This document shows, piece by piece, positions 57,548-64,000 of a DNA stretch of 64,000 nucleotides. The first letter of the stretch is position 1. Every line of letters begins with the position of its first letter. Source of the stretch: CBDFHC01 sp965247585 (lineage in GTDB: Bacteria > Chloroflexota > Dehalococcoidia > Lucifugimonadales > GCA-2712585); assembly GCA_965247585.1 (NCBI GenBank), contig CBDFHC010000002.1:62001-126000 (forward strand), given 5' to 3'. Both the position numbers and the translations under genes were made by a program. The notes beneath the pieces were generated by a model. It worked only from the letters and a program-made list of their open reading frames with translations, was not told the DNA's origin and ran no database searches.

Positions 57548-59734
57548 CTAGTGGGACGCGCCTTCACCGGCGGAGATGAGGAGGTCATGCCGGTGTCCCC
57601 ATCGTTTGAAGAAGTGCTTGAAGTTCTTCTGGGAGAGCTGGTCCCGCTCCTCCTCTCCCAGGGCGCTCCACTGGCGGTGCTCGTGGCGAACGATGGGAAT
57701 GGAGCCGTCGGCGACGATGCGGTAGCCCAGGTTTCGGAACTGGAAGCTGTAGTCCAGGTCCAGGTTACGGTAGAAGCGGAAGCATTCGCGCATCAGGCCC
57801 ACCTCCTGAAGCAGCTCGCGGCGAAAGGCGAAGCAGTAGGCCTGCATGGCATCGGCGTCGCCGGACTGGACCTCTTCGTGGAAGTGATGCAGGTCCTCAG
57901 AGCGGATGCCCCAGGCGCCCACGACGCCTACTTCCGGGCCGTCCAGCCAGTGCCGTATTTGGGGGAGATAGGCGTCGGTCAGCTCCACGGAGGTGTCCAG
58001 CATGACGATGTAGCGTCCCTGGCTCTGCTTCAGGGCGATGTTCTTGGCCTGGGCGTCGCCCAATTGATGATCGCAGTGGATGACGCGGACGGCGGGGTTG
58101 GAGCGCTGACAGTCCTCCAGCCACTGGGCGGAGCCGTCTGTGGAGCCATTGTCCACCACCAGCAGCTGCAAGGCGGCGCCATCGGCCCAACGCAGGGCGC
58201 TGTTGACGCACCGCTTGATGTCATCCAGGTAGTTGCAGGCGGAGATGACCACGGAGAAATCCGGGCCGGAGGGGGCGGATATGAGGGAGTCCACCTCCCT
58301 GGGAGATGAGACGGAGGGCCACATTTCCTGTCGGAGCTCAAAGCTGGTCAAGGGGCGTGCCAGGGGGCCTTTTGGGGTATCCCGCACCTGGTAGCCTCCG
58401 GCGGCCAGGTGTCCGCGGATCTCGTCCGCCCTGTCATAGCGGGCGCGGTTTCGGTAGCTTTCGCGGTCCGTGAGGCCGGTGCGGACTTCTTCGTCCAAGG
58501 GATAGGACGCGGGCACGTCTGCCAGGCCGAGGCCCAACAGGGCATCGAACTCCAGCAGCAAGGAGAGCCGCTGGGAGTCAGGAAGGTCCGACCGGACCAT
58601 GGACCAGGTGACTGAAAGGGCCCGAGGGAGGTTGAGGTCGTCATTGACGGCGTCCCAAAAGCGGGTGCGCCAGGCAGCGGAGTCTTCGCCGGCGCGTCCG
58701 TTGGGGGAGGGAGCGCCGCGCCACTGCCAGACCCTGTCCCGGAGCCGGGTGAGGGCGCGCTGAGACGCCTTCAGGGCGGAGAAGGTGAAATTGAGGCGAT
58801 GGCGATATTTAACTGTGAGGCAGAGATAGCGAAGGGCCAAAGGATCGAAGCCGCGTTCCTGAAGGTCCGAGAGGATGAACTCGTTGCCGGCGGACTTGGC
58901 CATTTTCACGCCGTCGGCCAGCAGGTGCTGCCCGTGGACCCAGTAGCGGACGTACTGCTTGCCGAAGGCGCCTTCGCTCTGGGCGATCTCACCTTCGTGA
59001 TGTGGGAAGATGTTATCGACGCCGCCGGTGTGGATGTCCTGCTCTTCGCCCAAATAGTGGGTGGACATGGCGGAGCATTCGATGTGCCAGCCGGGGAAGC
59101 CCTCGCCCCAGGGGCTGTCCCACTTCATGGGGCGTCCCGGCTCGGCGCTCTTCCACAGGGTGAAGTCTCTGGGGTCCCGCTTAAGGGGGTCCACTTCCAC
59201 CCTAACGCCCTCCATAAGGTCTGCGCCCAGGTTGCCGGAAAGCTGGCCGTAGGGGGCGTATTTGCCAACGTCGAAGTAGACATTGTCGCCAGCAAGGTAG
59301 GCGAAGCCGCGGTCCATTAGCCGCTGGACCACCTGGACCATCTGGGGGACGAATTGGGTGGCGCGGGGATAGTGGTCAGCGGGGAGGATGTTCAGAATGG
59401 CTTCGTCGCGGTGGAAGGCATCGGTGTAGAACTGGGCGATCTCCTGGGGAGTCTTCCCCTCCGCCAGGGCGGCGAGGATGACCTTGTCTCCACCACGCTC
59501 CAACTGCTCCTGGCGCATGTGACCCACGTCTGTGATGTTCTTGACGTGGGTCACGACCAGGCCCTGGATTGCCAGGGCGCGGCGGATCCAGTCCGCCATC
59601 ATATAGGAGCGTAGGTTGCCGATGTGGGCGTAGCGATATACGGTGGGACCACATGTGTACATCCTGGCCCGGCCGGGCTCCAGGGTTTTGAACTCATCAA
59701 CCTGGTTGGAAAGGGTGTTGTAGATACGCAGCAA
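57548..59734 (-). CDS. cysS: Cysteinyl-tRNA synthetase fused to a family 2 glycosyltransferase
   Basis: A 728-residue protein, about 260 more than a usual CysRS. Residues 1-470 form a complete CysRS: Cys28, HIGN (37-40), WHIEC with Cys220, FPHHEGEIAQSE with His245 and Glu249 as zinc site, and KMAKS (277-281). The DALR-like helical and C-terminal domain follows (YDRADEIRGHLAAGGYQVRDTPKG). From residue 491 a GT-A domain begins: PDFSVVISACNY, LLVVDNGSTDGS, and MLDTSVELTDAYLP, where the DxD second Asp is Ser. One uninterrupted frame; TTG start at 59734 with GAGGG upstream. It charges tRNA-Cys; the second domain acts on an unknown acceptor, if active. Confidence 0.9.
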   Translation of the reverse strand: MLRIYNTLSNQVDEFKTLEPGRARMYTCGPTVYRYAHIGNLRSYMMADWIRRALAIQGLVVTHVKNITDVGHMRQEQLERGGDKVILAALAEGKTPQEIAQFYTDAFHRDEAILNILPADHYPRATQFVPQMVQVVQRLMDRGFAYLAGDNVYFDVGKYAPYGQLSGNLGADLMEGVRVEVDPLKRDPRDFTLWKSAEPGRPMKWDSPWGEGFPGWHIECSAMSTHYLGEEQDIHTGGVDNIFPHHEGEIAQSEGAFGKQYVRYWVHGQHLLADGVKMAKSAGNEFILSDLQERGFDPLALRYLCLTVKYRHRLNFTFSALKASQRALTRLRDRVWQWRGAPSPNGRAGEDSAAWRTRFWDAVNDDLNLPRALSVTWSMVRSDLPDSQRLSLLLEFDALLGLGLADVPASYPLDEEVRTGLTDRESYRNRARYDRADEIRGHLAAGGYQVRDTPKGPLARPLTSFELRQEMWPSVSSPREVDSLISAPSGPDFSVVISACNYLDDIKRCVNSALRWADGAALQLLVVDNGSTDGSAQWLEDCQRSNPAVRVIHCDHQLGDAQAKNIALKQSQGRYIVMLDTSVELTDAYLPQIRHWLDGPEVGVVGAWGIRSEDLHHFHEEVQSGDADAMQAYCFAFRRELLQEVGLMRECFRFYRNLDLDYSFQFRNLGYRIVADGSIPIVRHEHRQWSALGEEERDQLSQKNFKHFFKRWGHRHDLLISAGEGASH

Positions 59735-59844
59735 AACATTCCCTCGTGGACAGAAGACATGTAGATTCTATCATCTGGCCGGTGAGGTTGCATTTCTAGA
59801 GAACCGGGTTGCATTCGGATTGTCAGATGCGCCCAACTCATTGG

Positions 59845-59874
59845 TTGACACGATTGAAGGGAGATAAATAGAAT
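59845..59874 (+). promoter_or_regulatory. Sigma70-type promoter of the zinc-ribbon gene
   Basis: A perfect TTGACA (59845-59850) and TAGAAT (59869-59874, 5 of 6) with an 18-base spacer. Transcription would start near 59881, 23 bases before the ATG of the coiled-coil zinc-ribbon gene. Confidence 0.72.
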
Positions 59875-59903
59875 TCGTTTGAACCGGACTAAGCGATGAT
59901 GCG

Positions 59904-60605
59904 ATGACAACAGTCAGGCTGATACGAGATCTAGAAGAGGTTGACCACCGGCTGAGCGAGGCGAACGAGCGGCTGAAGAGCATCAATGACACCTTTGGGG
60001 ACCGGACTCCGCTATCTAAGTGGGAGGAGGAGGTGGAGCAGGTGCAAGGACGTCTACGGGAGGCGCAACGGGGGAACCGGACTCTGGAGTTGGAGGCGGA
60101 ATCAACCCGGGGGAAGTTGGATGAGGTGGAGGCGAAGCTGTACGGCGGCGCCGTCCGCAGTCCCCGGGAACTGGAGGGCCTGACCCAAGAGCTGCAATAT
60201 CTGAGGGAAGGGTTTCGCGGCCTGCAAGATAGGGTGCTGGAATCGATGCTGGAGCTGGAAGAGGCGCAGGAGAGGTTGCGGGGAGGCGAAGCAGCCCTGG
60301 AGCAGGAACGGGAAGGGTGGGACCAGAACCAGACAAAGCTAGCGGCAGACAAGGAGCAGCTAGAGCAGGACCAGTTTGATCTTGAGATGCGACGGGAAGA
60401 GATATCAGGCCACATGGAGGCGGAGGCGCTGCAGCTCTACGAAAGGGTACGGCGCGAAAAGGGGGCACAGGTGGTGGCCAGGGTGGAGCGGGAGCTGTGC
60501 CGATCCTGCGGCGTGACGCTGCCCACGCACCTGGTGCAGCGGGTGCGGCCAGGGAAAGAGCCGCTGCTCTGCCCCAGTTGCGGCCGCATTCTCTACAGCG
60601 ATTAG
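59904..60605 (+). CDS. Coiled-coil protein with C-terminal zinc ribbon (DUF164/C4-type)
   Basis: A 233-residue protein with a long coiled coil (about residues 5-190, rich in Glu, Leu, Arg and Gln) followed by a four-cysteine zinc ribbon (Cys199, Cys202, Cys223, Cys226: CRSCGVTLP and CPSCGRILY). This is the DUF164 (C4-type zinc ribbon) pattern, proteins often encoded next to DNA-processing or RNA-binding factors and with a proposed nucleic-acid scaffold role. ATG 59904 with a promoter at 59845-59874. Upstream is the divergent CysRS-GT2 gene, 169 bp away. Downstream a repeat region begins at the stop. Confidence 0.88.
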   Translation: MTTVRLIRDLEEVDHRLSEANERLKSINDTFGDRTPLSKWEEEVEQVQGRLREAQRGNRTLELEAESTRGKLDEVEAKLYGGAVRSPRELEGLTQELQYLREGFRGLQDRVLESMLELEEAQERLRGGEAALEQEREGWDQNQTKLAADKEQLEQDQFDLEMRREEISGHMEAEALQLYERVRREKGAQVVARVERELCRSCGVTLPTHLVQRVRPGKEPLLCPSCGRILYSD

Positions 60606-61035
60606 GGGAGGTTATTGAGGGACACTCCTTACGCTTTGCGAAGGATAGGCTCTCAGACTCCCGGTAGGGAACCTGGGTTCCCTGAACTCTCCTGCATGTC
60701 TGGTGTTGATTGTGCGCCGGGAGAGCCTCTTCGAAGACTAGGCTGGGTTACCTTCAAGGCAATCAGTCATGTAGGTACGTATGGCTACCACAGAGCACTC
60801 CGAGTCCAAGGTTGGTGGTGCCGACCCACCCGCCCAGGAAGGTTTCTTAAAGGATTTCTAAGGGGCATCCCCGGACTCCCGGCAGGGAACCTAGGTTCCC
60901 TGCGCTCTTCTGCATGGTTGGTGTTGATTGTGCGCTGGAGGTTGTTCCAGTAGCCGGGTTAGGATGTTTTAGAGGCAAGCGGTATGGGCTCGTCCTTCGA
61001 GAGCCGCAGGCGCGCGGGTTGGAGGGTCAGAGCGG
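60606..61035. repeat. Dispersed intergenic repeat, copies 11-12
   Basis: The 503-bp convergent gap 60606-61108 carries two cores. The first (60610-60705) has CTCTCAGACTCCCGGTAGGG, AACCTGGGTTCCCTG and CTCTCCTGCATGTCTGGTG. The second (60805-60935) has AAGGTTGGTGGTGCCGACC, GGAAGGTTTCTTAAA and a perfect palindrome (GCAGGGAACC, TA... read as 60882-60903, arms GCAGGGAACCT and AGGTTCCCTGC). A third module (60980-61025) repeats TATGGGCTCGTCCTTCGAG. No gene seen. Confidence 0.82.
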
Positions 61036-61108
61036 AAGGGTCGGCCTGCAGGAGCGAAGTCGTGGAGCGGCGGTAGACGGTAGGCTCGGCGTTCGGTGAA
61101 GGCTCTTT

Positions 61109-63199
61109 CTAAGACGAGCCGGCTTGAGAGGGTTCTTTAGGCTCCTCCGGTGGTGGCTCCGATGTTGGAGACGGACCGCCCGTCGGCGTGGCGGCTTCGG
61201 GGAGGAAGGCCTGGGGCGCTGGTGGGTCGGACGGCGGCGGGTCCCGGGGCGAGCCGGCCCAGGACTGCTGCGAGGGGCGGCGACGCCTGAACATCGGCAA
61301 GAAGATGGCCAGGGCCAGGATCACCGCGCCGATGACCAGGAAGGAGATGCCACGGCTCTCAATGCCCGAGAAGAACTGGTCACTGCCGCTTATTGAGACG
61401 TCCAGCACCTTGTCCAGGAGCAGGGCTTCAACGCCTTCGGAGTCGGCGATACGCTGGCTGAACTCGTCGCGGAGGGAGTCTTTGGGCGCGGAGTTGTAGA
61501 AGGGCCCGGCGAAAAGGAACAGGACGAGGCCGGCCAGGGCGATGAAGGCGGCGGCCCATCCCAGCTTGCCGGCGACGCTGCGGCCGCCGAGGAGGCCGAC
61601 ACCAACCAAGAGCAAAGCGAAGACCAGCCAGGCGGCCCAGCGGAGGTCACTGGTGTTGCCCACAAAGCTGCGGAGCTCCTCAAATGAGTCAAACGCCTGG
61701 TCGCTTTCCTCGCGCAGCCGGTTTTCCAGGTCTACCTCGTTGTAGGTAAAACCGTCCCGCACCCAGCCGCGGACCTTTTCCAGATCGGCCACGTTCTGGC
61801 TTTCTTCCACCTGCTCCAGCCTGCCGGTGATGCCCAACCGCTGCCACGCGTCGTCGGTGCCGGGGAAATCGGCGCGGGCCAGGTCCATGCGGAGGTCTTC
61901 GCTGGTGTATATGTAGCCGCGGGTGAACCACTCGCGCACCTGCTGCAACGAATCCCACTGGTCCGGGTCCAACTGGTCCATCAGGTCTCGCTCGGTGAAG
62001 CGCCACCGGTCCGGGATGCTCTGGTCCAGAACAAGCCGGGCCTGGTCTCGAATGTTGACGCCGGCCAGGCTTTGAAGCTGGTCCAAGCCGCTGATTCCTG
62101 GGCCTGTGGGCCGACACGGGATGCCGGAATTGACTATTCCGGCGGGGTCCAACCGCGCCTCCTGTTCAAGGGTGCACCGGGGCAGCAGGGCGTACTCCGC
62201 CTCCAGTTTGCGTTGAGCGAGGGCGGCCAAGGAGTCCAGGGCGACCTCCTTGCGCTGGTCCAGGGGAATGGAGACGTCCAGCGTCCGGCCGTCATCGGTT
62301 AAATAGTCCACGGTCTGGTCAATGGTATCGTCCGTCCGCTGGTCGACCCATGCCTGGGGAAGGGCTTCGTGGACGGCTTGCGTCACTTCGTCATCAGTGA
62401 TGTTGATACCATAGGGAAGCTGCACGGAGGGGCCAACGGAGCGCCGGATTTCAGGGTCGATCATGTCCGAGAAGAGGAAGGCGCGGATGTCCGCCTGTCC
62501 CAGGATGTCGCGGAGAACGACCCGTGTTGGCGCAGCGCGGCTGGGTAAGTCGATACGCAGGGTGAAGCGGTCGGTATCACCGGCGAAGTAAGGCACGATC
62601 TGGTCCACTGCGCCGGTGACCTGCTCCTCCAGCCAATCCCGCTGGGCGATGTCCTCCACGGCGCTGCGGATATCGGTTTTGGTTATGGTGACGCCGAAGG
62701 GGAGGTCGCTCAGGTCGCCCAGGCTCTCATCTACATTAGGGCTGAAGACGTCATCGAGTAGGATATCCAGGACGGTGCCTTCCCGCACGGCGTTGTTGAA
62801 GGCATCGCCGGCGGCGATGACCCGGTCTTTGAGGGGGACTTGGATTCGGAATGTGTCTTCGTCCCCGGTTAGGTAGGGAAGGGCGGAGTTTATGGAGTCT
62901 TCCACCCGGGCCTGGATCCACTCCGGTGGGATGGCGGAGCGGGCGGCGGGCACCAGGTCATTCGTCAGTAAGGAGAAGTCCAGGGGCAGGTCTTGGGCCT
63001 CGTTATCGATATCGGCGAGGCCGGCTGGCAGGGCTTCGTCATACAGGAAGTTGTAGACGTCACCTTTGCGAAGCTCTTCAATGTAGTAGTCAGGTTGCAG
63101 GAAGGTATCGTCCACTTGGAAAACGAAGCTCATCACGCAGGCGACGAAGACGAAGACGACGCCCAGGAGTACGGCCAATAACCGGCGTCCGAAGATCAC
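61109..63199 (-). CDS. Large membrane-anchored protein with exact 95-residue repeats
   Basis: A 696-residue protein I do not recognise. It has an N-terminal membrane segment (RLLAVLLGVVFVFVACVMSF), an extracytoplasmic region of about 490 residues, three or so C-terminal membrane segments (LVFALLLVGVGLLG, AAFIALAGLVLFLFAG, FLVIGAVILALAIFLPMF) and a Pro/Ser-rich tail. The extracytoplasmic part contains three copies of a 95-residue unit: Trp94, Trp189 and Trp284, and Tyr109, Tyr204 and Tyr299, are spaced by exactly 95, in a pattern W-[IL]-xx-[QR]-V and Y-[LF]-[TA]-G-D-x-D-x-F. A smaller duplication of W-x-x-G-[YF]-x-Y is at 421-440 and 477-496. Secretion of a repeat-based adhesin or signal receptor is a guess. 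Confidence 0.75.
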   Translation of the reverse strand: MIFGRRLLAVLLGVVFVFVACVMSFVFQVDDTFLQPDYYIEELRKGDVYNFLYDEALPAGLADIDNEAQDLPLDFSLLTNDLVPAARSAIPPEWIQARVEDSINSALPYLTGDEDTFRIQVPLKDRVIAAGDAFNNAVREGTVLDILLDDVFSPNVDESLGDLSDLPFGVTITKTDIRSAVEDIAQRDWLEEQVTGAVDQIVPYFAGDTDRFTLRIDLPSRAAPTRVVLRDILGQADIRAFLFSDMIDPEIRRSVGPSVQLPYGINITDDEVTQAVHEALPQAWVDQRTDDTIDQTVDYLTDDGRTLDVSIPLDQRKEVALDSLAALAQRKLEAEYALLPRCTLEQEARLDPAGIVNSGIPCRPTGPGISGLDQLQSLAGVNIRDQARLVLDQSIPDRWRFTERDLMDQLDPDQWDSLQQVREWFTRGYIYTSEDLRMDLARADFPGTDDAWQRLGITGRLEQVEESQNVADLEKVRGWVRDGFTYNEVDLENRLREESDQAFDSFEELRSFVGNTSDLRWAAWLVFALLLVGVGLLGGRSVAGKLGWAAAFIALAGLVLFLFAGPFYNSAPKDSLRDEFSQRIADSEGVEALLLDKVLDVSISGSDQFFSGIESRGISFLVIGAVILALAIFLPMFRRRRPSQQSWAGSPRDPPPSDPPAPQAFLPEAATPTGGPSPTSEPPPEEPKEPSQAGSS

Positions 63200-63469
63200 T
63201 GCAAAGTCCTCACGCGATGGCTCCCTTCATGCAATTCAACTAAGTGTGCCTGGGGTAGGGCGATACAACCCGACTAAGGGGCCGTTACTGTCAGTTAATA
63301 GCGCCCGCGCAAGGTTTGCAAGGGAGATAACTCCACTTTAGCGCAGATCTCCGCTGCTGGGCCGGCGCGAAACGACGGATTCAAACCATGGTTGAGGGCG
63401 GACGGTGAGGCGGCGTTGCCGGGGACTCAGCGCCGATGGGCAAGGTTGGGCCTGTGTGGCCGAGCGGAG

Positions 63470-64000
63470 CTATCGAGGGGCGCCGTTGCCGCCGCCGGTC
63501 CGGGCCAGCCACTGCTCGTCCCGAGCGGAGGGGCGGTTTCCCAGCCGTTGTCGAAGCATGTCCTCCGCCTTTTCGAACTGCTCGGCCCGGAGATATGCCT
63601 CCAGCAAGGTGTCCTCGAACACCTCGCGCTGGGCGTGGCTGCCACCGATTCGAGGGAGCTGAAGATAGGTGGGCTCCAACAGATCGACGGCCTCACCGTA
63701 TCTGCCCTGAGCGAAGGCGCCGATGCCTTTAACCAGGGGCAGGGTAACCTCCCGGGAGACGGCGCTGCCCTGGTCGGCCTGCTTCTTAACGCCGTCAACC
63801 AGCCGGTTGAGGGCGTCTTCATCACCAGAGGCGGCAAAGGCGAAGGCGGCGTGGGCGTCGCGGAAGGCAGGGCCGGGTTGGCCGGCGGCGGGCAACGCCT
63901 GGTCTCGCACCTCGGTCCAGGGGAATGGAGTGTCGTCTCCAGCGTAGAGCTGGACGCGCCACATCAGGGAGGCGGCGTCCGCCAGCGCCACGATGTCTTT
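63470..64000 (-). CDS. TTC38-like tetratricopeptide protein (partial, open at window end)
   Basis: The C-terminal 177 residues of a TPR protein of the TTC38 family; the frame is open to base 64000, so the N-terminus lies outside. Family-typical parts are LADAASLMWRVQL, AFRDAHAAFAFAASGDEDALNRLVDG, LPLVKGIGAFAQGRYGEAVDLLEPTYLQLPRIGGSHAQREVFEDTLLEAYLRAEQFEKAEDMLRQRLGNRP, in which GGSHAQREVF is the hallmark. TTC38 homologues in bacteria are often called tetratricopeptide proteins; the function is not known. The tail ends in a flexible stretch. 63200-63469 upstream of the stop shows no gene. Confidence 0.82.
   Translation of the reverse strand, partial: KDIVALADAASLMWRVQLYAGDDTPFPWTEVRDQALPAAGQPGPAFRDAHAAFAFAASGDEDALNRLVDGVKKQADQGSAVSREVTLPLVKGIGAFAQGRYGEAVDLLEPTYLQLPRIGGSHAQREVFEDTLLEAYLRAEQFEKAEDMLRQRLGNRPSARDEQWLARTGGGNGAPR

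Noticed and set aside
63445..63475. tRNA-like A-box (GTGGCCGAGCGG) suggesting a tRNA-Leu or tRNA-Ser gene
   Set aside because: The following bases are the end of the TTC38-like coding sequence and no anticodon arm or B-box TTCRANYC with a pairing acceptor stem follows.
1..64000. CRISPR array, IS element or prophage
   Set aside because: The repeats present are dispersed and unequal, not regularly spaced with spacers, and no transposase, integrase or phage structural gene was recognised on either strand.

Overview
The window is a dense, GC-rich (about 60 percent by eye) bacterial chromosome segment of about 50 protein genes on both strands. I saw no rRNA, tRNA, CRISPR array, transposase or phage module. 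Gene content fits Chloroflexota, most likely a Dehalococcoidia or SAR202-like lineage. The pointers are many CaiB/BaiF CoA-transferases, amidohydrolases and amidases with small GatC-like partners, a DUF1989 protein, DUF1800/NHL proteins, lipoproteins with Thr/Pro linkers, and frequent GTG/TTG starts. This placement is inferred from gene content, not from a phylogeny.

Layout. 1-4410 (+): a PEP mutase/isocitrate lyase family fragment, a dihydropyrimidinase-like hydrolase, a GatC-like peptide with its amidase, and a YbaK-like deacylase. 4431-9516: a NIPSNAP protein, an MFS transporter, a PIG-L deacetylase, a LuxR-type regulator with a degenerate receiver, and two translationally coupled trypsin-like proteases. 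9930-19992: a frameshifted 2-hydroxyacid dehydrogenase, a metallo-beta-lactamase fold hydrolase, an amidohydrolase, gamma-glutamyltransferase, a lipoprotein, a nitroreductase and an orphan molybdenum hydroxylase large subunit. 20771-28382 (-): a probable catabolic operon of a 3-hydroxyisobutyrate-dehydrogenase-like enzyme, an amidohydrolase, a double CaiB/BaiF CoA-transferase, a thiolase-like protein, a zinc-ribbon/OB-fold protein and a single CoA-transferase. 29135-34324 (-): NHL propeller with DUF1800, then a GH63-like hydrolase with a GT4 glycosyltransferase. 34486-39849: recQ, a peptidase S51-like protein, a second amidase/GatC-like pair and DUF1989.

40187-47384 is a pyrimidine operon, pyrR-pyrB-carA-orf-carB. 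It has a recognisable sigma70-type promoter and a textbook PyrR attenuator: a binding hairpin with a CNGNGA loop, an antiterminator pairing and an intrinsic terminator. Its PyrB carries a C-terminal PyrI-type zinc domain. The rest (47395-64000) holds an ornithine cyclodeaminase-like protein, a small lower-GC pair with a retropepsin-like protein, a GT2 enzyme, tilS, a phosphoglycerate-mutase-like phosphatase, a CNNM/CBS protein, tsaD, DUF2851, an XRE regulator, a cysteinyl-tRNA synthetase fused to a GT2 glycosyltransferase, a coiled-coil zinc-ribbon protein, a large membrane protein with an exact 95-residue repeat, and a TTC38-like fragment.

Most of the longer intergenic gaps contain copies of one mosaic, hairpin-rich, noncoding repeat family. 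The strongest candidates for something new are the CysRS-GT2 fusion, the PyrB plus PyrI-zinc architecture under PyrR control, the repeat family, the 95-residue-repeat membrane protein, and two -10 boxes placed so that recQ and tsaD would be leaderless.
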